Assembly: GCA_038321965.1 (NCBI GenBank)
Contig: JBBQFL010000019.1
Span: 11,825-75,824 of the forward strand
Source: UKL13-2 sp038321965
GTDB lineage: Bacteria > Pseudomonadota > Gammaproteobacteria > Burkholderiales > Usitatibacteraceae
Length of the DNA stretch: 64,000 bases
Reading direction: 5' to 3'
Within the stretch, counting starts at the first letter, position 1. Each line of letters starts with the position of its first letter. Below, in pieces: positions 35,257 through 44,666 of the stretch. The translations under genes were made by a program, and so were the position numbers. The notes below the pieces were generated by a model, which searched no databases, had not been told where the DNA came from, and worked only from the letters and a program-made list of their open reading frames with translations.

Positions 35257-36663
35257 ATGCTCCTCAAACCGCCTGAAAAATATTCACTCGACGTTGCAAA
35301 TGACGACGTTGTAGTACCCACCGCGGCAACCGGGCACGCCGGGCAACTCCCCATCTCGGTCACCGAACTCAATCGCCGCACTCGAAACCTGATCGAGGCG
35401 CGGTTTGAGTTGTTGTGGGTTTCCGGTGAAATTTCCAATTTGATCCGCGCGGCAAGTGGTCATTACTATTTTGTTTTGAAGGATGATATTGCGCAGGTTC
35501 GGTGTGTCATGTTTCGAAATCGCGCTACTGCACTCACCTTCAAACCGGAAAATGGCACGCAGGTTGATGTCCGTGCCCTGCCGTCGCTGTATGAGGCGCG
35601 GGGTGAATTCCAGCTCGGTGTGGAGGGCATGCGACGCGCTGGACTTGGCGCTCTATTCGAAGCGTTTGAGCAGTTGAAAGCGAAGCTCAACGGCGAGGGC
35701 CTATTCGACGCGGCGCGGAAACGTCCGTTGCCGTCTTTTCCGAGGCGCGTAGGAATCGTGACGTCGTTACAAGCCGCGGCATTGAGGGATGTACTGACGA
35801 CACTAAATCGCCGCGCTCCGATGATCGAAGTCATCGTTTATCCAACTGCCGTTCAGGGAGCCAGTGCCCCACAGGAAATTGCCAAAGCAATCGATACGGC
35901 GTGCTCGCGACGTGAAGTCGAGGTCCTTGTCATATGCCGAGGCGGTGGCAGCATTGAAGATTTGTGGTCGTTAAATGCCGAAGTTGTTGCGAGGGCGATT
36001 GCACGCCTGCAGAACCTGACGGATATCCCGGTGGTGTCGGGCGTGGGCCACGAAACCGACTTCACCATTTGCGATTTCGTCGCTGATCAGCGTGCACCGA
36101 CGCCCACGGCAGCGGCGGAAATGATCTCGCCTGATTCCGCGCAAATGCGGGCGTCGGTGCAGGCTACTCGTACCGCCATTTCGCGTGCACTGCGCCGATC
36201 CATGGACAGCGCCTATCAGCGCGTGGATCGTGCTCATCGCCGCTTGTTTTCACCGCAGGATCATATTGACCGGGAACGTGATCGTCTTGGCCGACTGATT
36301 GCCCAATTGCGACACGCCTTGCATGCCCGCGTGGATCGGGCAGCGTTTGCGACTGCGCTGCTCACGCAACGCATCTTGCCGCATCGTCCTGACCCGATTA
36401 TGCAGTTGGCGGCGCTACGTCAGCGAGGAGTGGATCTCAAATCTGCAGCTCATAGAGTGTTATCCAATGACGCTTCCCAGCTTCAAGGTCTCGCAAAGGC
36501 GTTGCAGTTGCTGGCGCCGACGCGTGTACTGGAACGCGGTTACAGCATCGTTGAGCACAACGGCCTGATCCTCCGCGACTGCGCCGATGTCCGAAGCGGC
36601 GATATCATCGCCGTGCGGGTGGCTCGTGGTCAGCTCACCGCTGAAGTGCTTCCGGATACGTGA
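35257..36663 (+). CDS. xseA: Exodeoxyribonuclease VII large subunit
   Basis: A 468-residue cytosolic nuclease subunit that degrades single-stranded DNA from either end. It has the N-terminal OB fold (LWVSGEISNLIRAASGHYYF), the catalytic core with RRVGIVTSLQAAALRDVL, VLVICRGGGSIEDLWSLN and VSGVGHETDFTICDFVADQRAPTPTAAAE (seen in parts), and a coiled-coil C-terminus ending in LERGYSIVEHNGLI. About 25 extra residues precede the OB fold. The small subunit xseB is not in the window. Confidence 0.96.
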   Translation: MLLKPPEKYSLDVANDDVVVPTAATGHAGQLPISVTELNRRTRNLIEARFELLWVSGEISNLIRAASGHYYFVLKDDIAQVRCVMFRNRATALTFKPENGTQVDVRALPSLYEARGEFQLGVEGMRRAGLGALFEAFEQLKAKLNGEGLFDAARKRPLPSFPRRVGIVTSLQAAALRDVLTTLNRRAPMIEVIVYPTAVQGASAPQEIAKAIDTACSRREVEVLVICRGGGSIEDLWSLNAEVVARAIARLQNLTDIPVVSGVGHETDFTICDFVADQRAPTPTAAAEMISPDSAQMRASVQATRTAISRALRRSMDSAYQRVDRAHRRLFSPQDHIDRERDRLGRLIAQLRHALHARVDRAAFATALLTQRILPHRPDPIMQLAALRQRGVDLKSAAHRVLSNDASQLQGLAKALQLLAPTRVLERGYSIVEHNGLILRDCADVRSGDIIAVRVARGQLTAEVLPDT

Positions 36664-36745
36664 GCGTTGCGTCACAGCTTGCAAGCGCCCACCGGTAAGC
36701 GTAAATTTGTCCGTCCGAACAACAGAATAAAATTTGGAGGATGAA

Positions 36746-36973
36746 ATGGCGAAGAAAGCAAAGGACGAGAGTTCACTTTACAAAGTCATCGAACTTGTCG
36801 GCACCAGCAGCGTTTCCTGGGCTGATGCTGCAAAGAATGCAGTCAAATCAGCATCCAAGACGCTTCGGGATGTGCGTGTCGCAGAAGTTTCCAAGCTCGA
36901 CGTGAAAGTAGACAAAGACGGCGAGCTGACATTTCGGGCGAAGATGAAGTTGTCGTTCAAGTATCAGGGCTAG
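36746..36973 (+). CDS. Dodecin family flavin-binding protein
   Basis: A 75-residue protein matching dodecins, small proteins that assemble into hollow dodecamers and store flavin and sometimes CoA. Family features are YKVIELVGTSSVSWADAAKN, the aromatic Trp that stacks on flavin, VAEVSKLDVKVD and FRAKMKLSFKY. GGAGG (36736-36740) lies 5 nt before ATG 36746, which rules out an upstream TTG. Standing alone, 82 nt after xseA. Confidence 0.95.
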   Translation: MAKKAKDESSLYKVIELVGTSSVSWADAAKNAVKSASKTLRDVRVAEVSKLDVKVDKDGELTFRAKMKLSFKYQG

Positions 36974-37039
36974 CTCGACGGTTTTAATCAAATCACGCCG
37001 AGCCGCACCTACGTTTGGCCGGCGTGATGACGAGTTGCG

Positions 37040-37981
37040 TCACGTCTTCTGCAGAAAATTATCTACTTGTTCCATCACACGCTGCGTCATGTCGTGTTGT
37101 AGGAAGTCAAACGGCTGCACATCGGGCATCGCCCGCAGCCAGGTAAGCTGACGCTTGGCCAGTTGGCGCGTCGCTGCTAGGCCTTTTTCGCGCATGCTCG
37201 CCTCGTCGATTTCGCCTTCAAGAAATTGCCAAGCCTGGCGATAGCCAACGCAGCGCATCGATGGCATATCGCTAGTTAGTTTATAGCGTTCTCGCAAAGA
37301 AACGACCTCATCGATTAGTCCCGCGCTGAGCATCCTGTCAAACCGGATCGCAATGCGTTCATGCAGGACTGTGCGGGACCCTGCGGTCAGGCAAATTTTC
37401 AACGTTTCAAATCGAAACTGGTGCTGTTGCGCATGTCGCATCTGCAGCTCTGAAATGCGTGTGCCAGTCAACTGAAAGACTTCCAATGCACGTTGAATCC
37501 GCTGTGCGTCAGCTGGCTTCAGCCGCGCAGCCGTCGCGGGGTCGATTCGCGCGAGCTCGGCGTGCATCGCCGGCCAACCCTCCTGCAGCGCACGTGCAGC
37601 GAGCGCCGTCCGCACCACTGTATCCGCTTCCGGCAAATCGGACAGCCCCTCAAGCAGCGCTTTCACATACAGCATGGTGCCACCCACGAGCAACGGAATC
37701 TTTCCATGTGCGCCGATACGCGCGATTGCATTCAACGCGTCAGCGCAAAATCGTGCAGCCGAGTAACTGTCAGTCGGGTCGATCAGATCGATCAAATGAT
37801 GCGGATATTTTTGCAACGTTTCAACGTCCGGTTTTGCGGTGCCGATATTCATGCTGCGGTAAACCAGCGCGGAATCAACGCTGACGATCTCTAACGGGAA
37901 ACGATCAACTAGATTCATCGCCAGCTGCGTCTTGCCGGACGCAGTTGGGCCGACGACGAAAATCACGAGCGGCAGTTTCAA
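37040..37981 (-). CDS. miaA: tRNA dimethylallyltransferase
   Basis: A 313-residue enzyme that adds the dimethylallyl group to A37 of tRNAs reading U-starting codons. Motifs: VVGPTASGKTQLAMNL (P-loop), DSALVYRSMNIGTAKP, PHHLIDLIDPTDSYSAARF, VGGTMLYVKALLEGL and MRCVGYRQAWQFLEGE. The frame begins with TTG at 37981, 18 nt after the mutL stop; no ATG is nearby. The usual downstream gene hfq is absent; a convergent dodecin gene is there instead. A weak hairpin (36992-37028) without a U-tract follows. Confidence 0.95.
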   Translation of the reverse strand: MKLPLVIFVVGPTASGKTQLAMNLVDRFPLEIVSVDSALVYRSMNIGTAKPDVETLQKYPHHLIDLIDPTDSYSAARFCADALNAIARIGAHGKIPLLVGGTMLYVKALLEGLSDLPEADTVVRTALAARALQEGWPAMHAELARIDPATAARLKPADAQRIQRALEVFQLTGTRISELQMRHAQQHQFRFETLKICLTAGSRTVLHERIAIRFDRMLSAGLIDEVVSLRERYKLTSDMPSMRCVGYRQAWQFLEGEIDEASMREKGLAATRQLAKRQLTWLRAMPDVQPFDFLQHDMTQRVMEQVDNFLQKT

Positions 37982-37999
37982 GGGAATCGACCGCGCAAC

Positions 38000-39868
38000 T
38001 TAGCGGCCGCGCATGAACAGCTTGTCAAGATCGCTGATCGCAAATTGATACCAGGTCGGCCTGCCATGATTACACTGCCCGGAACGCTCGGTTTCTTCCA
38101 TTTGGCGCAATAGTGCGTTCATTTCCGGAATCGTCAGGAGTCGATTGGCGCGTACCGCGCCGTGGCATGCCATCGTGCCGAGAATTTCATCGCGCTGCTC
38201 GGTCAGCGCCCGCGACGCGCCGTGTTCAGCGAGGTCATCGAGCAACTCACGGAGCATTGCGGGCGCATCCAGCGTTGGCAACATGGCTGGTACCGCGCGG
38301 ATGGCGATGTCCACTGCTGAAAGCGGTGCCAGATCAAAGCCCAGACGCACGAAGAAACTTTGATTGTCGGCGACGAGTTCCATATCGCGCTCTCCGAGTG
38401 CGACAGGGATAGCTGCAAGCAAGGGCTGCGACGCTAGTTGATTTAGATCCAGCGCGGCCTTCAGCTTTTCGTAGACGATCCGCTCATGTGCGGCGTGCAT
38501 GTCGACCAGCACCAGGCCATGGGCGTTCTGCGCTAGTACGTAGATTCCATGCAATTGCGCGAGCGCAAAGCCAAGCGGCGGGATATCGGATTGATGAACG
38601 AACTCATTATTCGGCGCGGTGTTCGGACCATTTTCGCCTCGAACGGCAAGCGGGGAGCGGACTTTACTAAATCCGTCGTTCGCAGGTTGCCCACGAAGTG
38701 CCTCATAAAACGCATGCCGCTCGTTCGCGGCCCAATTTCCAAACGAACCCTGCTGTGCAACTCTTACAAAGCGTTGGTCCTGCGTTGCATTGATGGGGGC
38801 CGACTCAATTCCGCGTTGCCTGGTCTCGGTGATCCATACCTGCGGATCGGCGCTTGGGGCGCTATCGCCCACCGTGGGTCGCGCGAGCGCTTTTTGCAAG
38901 GCATGAAAAACGAACTGGTGTACTGCGCGGGAATCGCGGAATCGAACCTCCGATTTTGCCGGGTGCACATTGACGTCAACTAGCGCCGGATCGATCGACA
39001 AGAACAGTACGTAGGCCGGGTGCCGGTGGCCGTGAAGGATATCGGCAAAGGCACTTCGGACCGCGTGCGTAAGCAGTTTGTCGCGAACGAAGCGGCCGTT
39101 GACGAACAGGAATTGCTGGTCTCTGCTGGCGCGCGAATAGCGTGGCAGTGCGACTCGTCCGGTCAGGCTGAACGCGACATTCGGCTCGTCTATTGCGACG
39201 CTGGCTTCGCCAAAATCGGCACCCAAAATGTTGACAATGCGGGTGGCCGAGTCATCCGCCTTGTACTGCCAGATCCGCCGTCCATTGTGGGTCAGCGAAA
39301 TCGCTACGTGGGGCACGGCCATGGCGATTCGCTGTGCGGCGTCTTCACAATGCCCGAACTCGGTCGCCTCGGTTTTGAGAAATTTTCTGCGCGCGGGCGT
39401 ATTGAAAAACAAGTCCGCTGCAGTCACGACCGACCCAACATCGAGCGCGGCCGGCTCTACTGCTGACAAGGTGCCGCCGATAGCTTCAATTCGGCTCGCA
39501 TGCGCAGCATCCTGACGCCGGCTGGTAATAATCAATCGTGAAATTGCCGCCAAACTCGCCAGCGCCTCGCCTCGAAATCCCAGGCTTGCCACGTTTTCAA
39601 GATCGTTTAGTGACGCGATCTTGCTGGTCGCGTGCCGCTCCAGCGCGAGCGGCAAATCTGCAGCCGCCATTCCCACGCCATCATCCGCCACCCGCAATCG
39701 CTTGACTCCGCCTTCTGTCAAATCAATGTCGATTTGCATTGCGCCGGCATCGAGACTGTTTTCAAGCAACTCTTTCAGGGCAGCCGCTGGCCTCTCGACG
39801 ACCTCACCGGCCGCGATTTGGTTAATTAGTAATTCGGGGAGTACCCTGATTGAGGGATGGTCGGCCAA
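38000..39868 (-). CDS. mutL: DNA mismatch repair protein MutL
   Basis: A 622-residue GHKL ATPase linking MutS to strand incision and excision. The N-terminal ATPase has LINQIAAGEVVERPAAALKE, DDGVGMAAADLPLALERHAT, SLGFRGEALASLAAIS and GTVV-like loops; the C-terminal dimerisation domain has VDMHAAHERIVYEKL and ends with CNHGRPTWYQFAISDLDKLF. The endonuclease motif DQHAxxExxxxE of non-E. coli MutL is present only as DMHAAHERIVYE, i.e. the E. coli-like variant. The frame opens at TTG 39868. Next gene: miaA. Confidence 0.96.
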   Translation of the reverse strand: MADHPSIRVLPELLINQIAAGEVVERPAAALKELLENSLDAGAMQIDIDLTEGGVKRLRVADDGVGMAAADLPLALERHATSKIASLNDLENVASLGFRGEALASLAAISRLIITSRRQDAAHASRIEAIGGTLSAVEPAALDVGSVVTAADLFFNTPARRKFLKTEATEFGHCEDAAQRIAMAVPHVAISLTHNGRRIWQYKADDSATRIVNILGADFGEASVAIDEPNVAFSLTGRVALPRYSRASRDQQFLFVNGRFVRDKLLTHAVRSAFADILHGHRHPAYVLFLSIDPALVDVNVHPAKSEVRFRDSRAVHQFVFHALQKALARPTVGDSAPSADPQVWITETRQRGIESAPINATQDQRFVRVAQQGSFGNWAANERHAFYEALRGQPANDGFSKVRSPLAVRGENGPNTAPNNEFVHQSDIPPLGFALAQLHGIYVLAQNAHGLVLVDMHAAHERIVYEKLKAALDLNQLASQPLLAAIPVALGERDMELVADNQSFFVRLGFDLAPLSAVDIAIRAVPAMLPTLDAPAMLRELLDDLAEHGASRALTEQRDEILGTMACHGAVRANRLLTIPEMNALLRQMEETERSGQCNHGRPTWYQFAISDLDKLFMRGR

Positions 39869-40095
39869 GAAACGATAGCGATAAAGGAGCGGTTAAATGA
39901 TGGCTGCGAAGCCTGCCGGTTGGCTGATCAGCGCCAAGCTTCATTCTACCGTGGCGCAATGTACTTTCCAGGCCGCGGCAAAGCCGCGCCCAGTGTTGCT
40001 GACACGAAGCTGACATAGACAAATGTACCCGGAATTACTTGACGCAAGCCCTTGCGAAGTTTATGGTTATCGAATAAAAAACAAATAGATAGAGA

Positions 40096-42636
40096 ATGTT
40101 CAAAGAAACATTCTCACTCGGAGTTTTTACCAAGTGCTTGCAGTGCTCAGTGCATTGCGTCAAAAATGGAAAGCCCCACGTGTCACCGGCCGATCAAACT
40201 GCTGCACAACAGGACCAGACTAAAGAGTTTTCTCTTTCGGCGCCAATAGCAGCTGATGACCGCACTTTCGTCGCTAAACACATTTTTTCTGAGCAGGTTC
40301 GACTACTTTATCGATTCTCACTGGCTGGGTACCTTGCCGAGCTGGTGGTGACTTTTCTGCTGGGTGCACTGCTGTGGAACGAACTAGGGCAGCGCCCTGA
40401 ACTGTTCGCGTGGTTCGCAGCGGCGTTTTTCCTGATGATTACGCGATACGGGCTCTACAACTTTTTTGTCCGCGCCAACCCACCACTGGCAGCCATGGAC
40501 AAGTGGCAGACATTTTTCATGGTTGGCAGCTTGATGCTTGCGGTGCTCTGGGGGCTGATGGGTTCGGTCCTGTTACCGAAAACCGGTTCCACCCAATTGC
40601 CGGTGATGATGCTGGTGGCACTGCTGACAACTGGAGCAATGACCTACTATGCACCGCATCGAACCTTGTATTTTTTCTATGCGCTGCTGTCATTGCTGCC
40701 AATGGGTGTCGTCACGTTCGGGTTCGGTGATCGCAACGGCTCCCTGCTTGGCGCGGCCATCATCATCCTGGCGGGACTGCTCGTTTTTGTACATAGTAAA
40801 GTCCACAAAGCGCTGGTGGAATCGCTAACGGCACGTTTTGACAACTTGTTGATCGCCATGCGCCTAAAGGAAGAAAAGCTTCGCGTCGAGCGCGTAAATC
40901 TGGCACTCGGCCAGGAGAGTGGCGAGCGCCGCAAGGCGGAACGTGCTGAGCTGCTTGCCTTGCAGCGGCTGAGGCTGCATTTGGAACGAACACCATTGGG
41001 TGTTATTGAGTGGGACATGGATTTTCGGGTTTCCACCTGGAATCCCTCCGCCGAAGCCATTTTTGGGTACTCGGCGGGCGAAGTGATTGGCGAATCCGGC
41101 TACATGCTCACCGAAGGCACTCAGGATAGTGAACGACTGGCGGCAATGTGGCTGGAGTTGGCCAATGCGCCAGGTTCGACCCGCGCGACCCTTACCAACA
41201 AGGTGAAACGCGGCGAGATCATTCACACCGAGTGGTACAACACGCCGTTGGTGGACAACGAGGGCATCATGATCGGGGTCGCCTCGCTGGTGCAAGACAT
41301 CACCGAGCGCCTGAATACCGAGCGCACCATTCACTATATGGCGCATCACGACACGTTGACTGGCTTGCCAAATCGACGCTTGATGCAAGACCGTTTGAAT
41401 CAGTCGATACTGCAGGCGCGCCGCCAGCAGAAGCACGTTGCACTGCTGTTTCTCGATCTGGATCGCTTCAAGCTCGTCAACGATACATTGGGACACGAGA
41501 CCGGCGACTACGTGTTGCGCGACATCGCCAAGAAATTGAGCAACGTCGTGCGCGAAGGCGACACGGTTTCTCGTGAGGGCGGCGACGAGTTCCTGATCAT
41601 CTTGCCCGATCTCGACAAGCCTGAATTCGCGCAAATTGTCGCTGCGAAAATACTTGATGAGCTGGCCAAGCCCATTGAAGTTTCAGGTCATGAACTTACC
41701 GTCACTGCATCCATCGGCATCTCCCATTACCCGAACGACGCCACGGACGTGCAGCAGTTGCTGAAGCACGCCGACTCGGCCATGTATCAGGCGAAGGATG
41801 CAGGCCGCAATACCGCACGCTTCTTTACGAGTGATTTGAATTTCCTGTTATCGAAACGCCTGGAGGTGGAGTCCAGGCTGCGCCGCGGCATCGAGCGAAA
41901 TGAGTTTTTCCTGCGCTTTCAACCGCAAGTCGATGTGCTCAGCAACCGCATTGTCGGTGTTGAAGCACTATTGCGCTGGAACGACCCGCAACACGGTGAG
42001 ATTTTCCCCAAAGACTTCATTTCTATCGCAGAAGAGCTCGGCCTCATCGTCCCACTGGGAGAATGGGTGTTTCGCACGGCGTGCCAGCAAATCAAGGCCT
42101 GGGATCAAGAAGGCTACCGAGATATCTCCGTCTCGGTCAACCTGTCGCCGAGACAGTTTGTGTCGCGCAAGCTCTTGCCATCAATGAAACTGGCTTTGAT
42201 GGAAACCGGCATTGACGCCACGCGCATCGATCTCGAAATCACCGAGTCCGTGGCGATGCGGAACCTGGAACAATCCATCGAAATTCTCGCGGAGTTGCGT
42301 CGGCTTGGTGCGACGATTTCAGTCGATGATTTTGGCGTCGGCTATTCGTCGCTCGGCCAATTGCGTAGACTACCTGCACAAACGCTCAAGATTGACGCCA
42401 GTTTTATCTCGCAAATCCCCGACGACGCCAACAGTTGCTCCATCACCGAGGCAATCATTGCGATGGCTAAACGGCTGCGCTTGCGAACCGTGGCGGAAGG
42501 CGTGGAAACCACGGCACAGCTAGACTTCCTGCGCGCCAACGGTTGCGATGCCTATCAAGGCTATCTGTTCGCCAAACCACTTACGGCGATTGAGGTCACG
42601 TCGATGTTCAAGGCGCAACGCGCGGCCGCAGCCTAG
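40096..42636 (+). CDS. Membrane PAS-GGDEF-EAL cyclic di-GMP signalling protein
   Basis: An 846-residue protein. About six membrane helices span residues 75-235 (for example LAELVVTFLLGALLW, LFAWFAAAFFLMITRYGLY, MLVALLTTGAMTYY), then a coiled coil, a PAS domain (LERTPLGVIEWDMDFRV), a GGDEF domain (GGDEF at 495-499, with the inhibitory RxxD site at 486-489) and an EAL domain (EAL at 623-625; LEITES; SVDDFGVGYSSL; VAEGVET). Both enzyme signatures look intact, so it may synthesise and degrade c-di-GMP. Its gene sits between amiC and mutL, on the opposite strand, where these genes are usually adjacent. Confidence 0.93.
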   Translation: MFKETFSLGVFTKCLQCSVHCVKNGKPHVSPADQTAAQQDQTKEFSLSAPIAADDRTFVAKHIFSEQVRLLYRFSLAGYLAELVVTFLLGALLWNELGQRPELFAWFAAAFFLMITRYGLYNFFVRANPPLAAMDKWQTFFMVGSLMLAVLWGLMGSVLLPKTGSTQLPVMMLVALLTTGAMTYYAPHRTLYFFYALLSLLPMGVVTFGFGDRNGSLLGAAIIILAGLLVFVHSKVHKALVESLTARFDNLLIAMRLKEEKLRVERVNLALGQESGERRKAERAELLALQRLRLHLERTPLGVIEWDMDFRVSTWNPSAEAIFGYSAGEVIGESGYMLTEGTQDSERLAAMWLELANAPGSTRATLTNKVKRGEIIHTEWYNTPLVDNEGIMIGVASLVQDITERLNTERTIHYMAHHDTLTGLPNRRLMQDRLNQSILQARRQQKHVALLFLDLDRFKLVNDTLGHETGDYVLRDIAKKLSNVVREGDTVSREGGDEFLIILPDLDKPEFAQIVAAKILDELAKPIEVSGHELTVTASIGISHYPNDATDVQQLLKHADSAMYQAKDAGRNTARFFTSDLNFLLSKRLEVESRLRRGIERNEFFLRFQPQVDVLSNRIVGVEALLRWNDPQHGEIFPKDFISIAEELGLIVPLGEWVFRTACQQIKAWDQEGYRDISVSVNLSPRQFVSRKLLPSMKLALMETGIDATRIDLEITESVAMRNLEQSIEILAELRRLGATISVDDFGVGYSSLGQLRRLPAQTLKIDASFISQIPDDANSCSITEAIIAMAKRLRLRTVAEGVETTAQLDFLRANGCDAYQGYLFAKPLTAIEVTSMFKAQRAAAA

Positions 42637-42681
42637 CAGCCCGCCGGACTTGAAGGAAATTGGCTACAAATGACCCAGCGG

Positions 42682-44139
42682 CTACGCGCGCGCGATCGGG
42701 GGGTTTTTTGCGAAATAACGTCTGATGCCGTCGGCAATCGCGCCCGCCAATTTGTTCTGATAACCAGGATCACGCAATTTGGTTTCCTCGGCGGGGTTGG
42801 AGATGAACGCTGTCTCCACGAGAATTGACGGAATATCGGGTGCCTTGAGGACGGCGAACCCAGCCTGTTCAACGCTGGCCTTGTGAAGCCGATTGAATTC
42901 CCCCAATTCGCTCAATACGAGTTTGCCCAGCTTCAAGCTATCATTGATCTGCGCGGTCTGTGAGAGGTCTAACAACGTGCGGGCAAGAAACCCATCCTTG
43001 GTATTAAGATTCACGCCGCCGATAAGGTCGGCTTCATTTTCACGATTCGCCAACCACTTGGCTGCGGTTGAGGTCGCGCCCCGCTCGGACAAGGCGAATA
43101 CCGACGAGCCATTAGCCTGCGGATGGATGAAAGCGTCTGCGTGCAGGCTGACAAACAAGTCTGCGTGCAGGCGCCGGGCGCGATACACCCGTTGTTCTAG
43201 CGGCACAAAAAAATCTGCGTCGCGCGTAAGTGCAATGCGAAAGCTGGAATCGTCGTGCAGCTTGCTTTTGAGCAGTTTCGCGATAACAAGAACGATGTCT
43301 TTCTCGCGTGTCCCACGGCGTCCGATTGCGCCGGGATCTTCTCCGCCGTGGCCAGGATCGAGTACGACGATGATCGGCCTGGGTTGCTTGCGTCCACTGA
43401 CGATGGCGGACGGCTTATTCGGTTTTGTCGATTTCTCAATACTCGAGTCGCCCGCGACGATGGACACTCCCTCCTTCGCGGGCGCCGTCGAGTCCGCCAA
43501 TTTGTTATTGGTTGTTGGCGGTAGGTCAGAGCCGTCTTTTCGCGGCTTAGAGGCAGAAACTATTGGATTACTTACCGGTGCTGAATCGAGCGCGCCGACG
43601 GTCAAATTTTCGGGCGCACTATTTTTTCCAAAAACGGCAACATCATCGTTCAGCAAAGCCAGCATCGGATCTTTTGGCTTGGCGGGATAGATATCGAGCA
43701 TGAGCCGGTGACCGAACTCGCCTGCAGGTGGCACCGCAAATACCTGCGGCTTCACTTCCGTACGCAGGTCAAGCACGACACGAATGACATTCGTGCGATT
43801 GACGCCAACACGTGCTGACTGGATGTACGGATCGTTCGTGCCGATTTTGGCGGCCAGTTCCTTGAGCGCCGGCCCGAGTTCGACGTTTTCGATATCGATG
43901 ACCAGCCGCTCGGGATCTTTGACAAAAAAATGCTGGACCTTTAAAGCCGTCGGTGACTCGAAAGTCACGCGCGTGTACTCGTTGGCGGGCCAGACACGGG
44001 CAGAGGAAACTTTGGTGGCTGCGAACACATCCCGCGCCAGTAGCGGTGACAATATCAACGGCATCGACAAGAATGCCCTGCGCATCAGGTTTGGCGGCGC
44101 GCCACGCTCAACGGCTATATTGCGTATTTGCCCGGTCAC
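42682..44139 (-). CDS. amiC: N-acetylmuramoyl-L-alanine amidase (AmiC type)
   Basis: A 485-residue periplasmic amidase that splits septal peptidoglycan. The start region has a twin-arginine motif (LMRRAFLSM) before a hydrophobic segment and an Ala-x-Ala-like site, suggesting Tat export. An AMIN domain (about 45-145; VTFESPTALKVQHFFVKDPE) is followed by a variable linker and an Amidase_3 domain with zinc ligands in LDPGHGGEDPGAIG, VSLHADAF and VETAFISNPAEE. I chose GTG 44139, which overlaps the tsaE stop (GTGA); ATG 44085 is the alternative and gives a one-residue n-region. Confidence 0.93.
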   Translation of the reverse strand: MTGQIRNIAVERGAPPNLMRRAFLSMPLILSPLLARDVFAATKVSSARVWPANEYTRVTFESPTALKVQHFFVKDPERLVIDIENVELGPALKELAAKIGTNDPYIQSARVGVNRTNVIRVVLDLRTEVKPQVFAVPPAGEFGHRLMLDIYPAKPKDPMLALLNDDVAVFGKNSAPENLTVGALDSAPVSNPIVSASKPRKDGSDLPPTTNNKLADSTAPAKEGVSIVAGDSSIEKSTKPNKPSAIVSGRKQPRPIIVVLDPGHGGEDPGAIGRRGTREKDIVLVIAKLLKSKLHDDSSFRIALTRDADFFVPLEQRVYRARRLHADLFVSLHADAFIHPQANGSSVFALSERGATSTAAKWLANRENEADLIGGVNLNTKDGFLARTLLDLSQTAQINDSLKLGKLVLSELGEFNRLHKASVEQAGFAVLKAPDIPSILVETAFISNPAEETKLRDPGYQNKLAGAIADGIRRYFAKNPPIARA

Positions 44140-44666
44140 GCCGGGAGTATGGTCCTGATGGTGCGTTGCATCTGCCTGCCCTTTATCGAGAGGGCCGCGA
44201 TGCTCGCTTGCCTGGTATCCATTGCGGTCGATTTCAACGCGATCCGCAGGTCTGGAAGTGGCAACAATTCCCCGGCCTTCTCCGGCCACTCCACCAGACA
44301 AATATTCGTCTCGTTGAAGAGATCGCGAAATCCGGCTTCTTGCCATTCCTCAGGTTCGCCAAAGCGATAAAAATCAAAGTGATACAAGTTTAACCCAGAA
44401 ATTACATAAAGTTCAACCAAAGTATAAGATGGGCTTTTTACCCTTCCGGAATAGCCCAGGCTGCGCAGGACCCCACGCGACAACGTAGTCTTGCCGGCAC
44501 CCAGGTCACCCGAGAGGTAGATGAGGGCACCGCCAGCGCACTTAACCAACGCAACAGCAATCGCGGCGCCCAGCGCAAGCGTCGCCACTTCATCGGCAAG
44601 CGGCAGATGCAACTCCTCGGAATTGCTCAAAACTGAATCGATCACGCTAAACTCAACTGATGACAT
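44136..44666 (-). CDS. tsaE: tRNA threonylcarbamoyladenosine biosynthesis ATPase TsaE
   Basis: A 176-residue P-loop ATPase that drives cycles of the TsaBDE complex making t6A37 on tRNA. Walker A is LSGDLGAGKTTLSRGVL; SPSYTLVELY and YHFDFYRFGEPEEW are family motifs, and EWPEKAGELLP follows. ATG 44666 overlaps the divergent queG start by 7 nt. A GTG at 44645 is an alternative start that removes the overlap; neither has a strong ribosome-binding site. The stop overlaps the amiC GTG. Confidence 0.93.
   Translation of the reverse strand: MSSVEFSVIDSVLSNSEELHLPLADEVATLALGAAIAVALVKCAGGALIYLSGDLGAGKTTLSRGVLRSLGYSGRVKSPSYTLVELYVISGLNLYHFDFYRFGEPEEWQEAGFRDLFNETNICLVEWPEKAGELLPLPDLRIALKSTAMDTRQASIAALSIKGRQMQRTIRTILPA

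Noticed and set aside
36992..37028. 9-bp hairpin after miaA and dodecin
   Set aside because: No U-tract on either strand, so not called a terminator.
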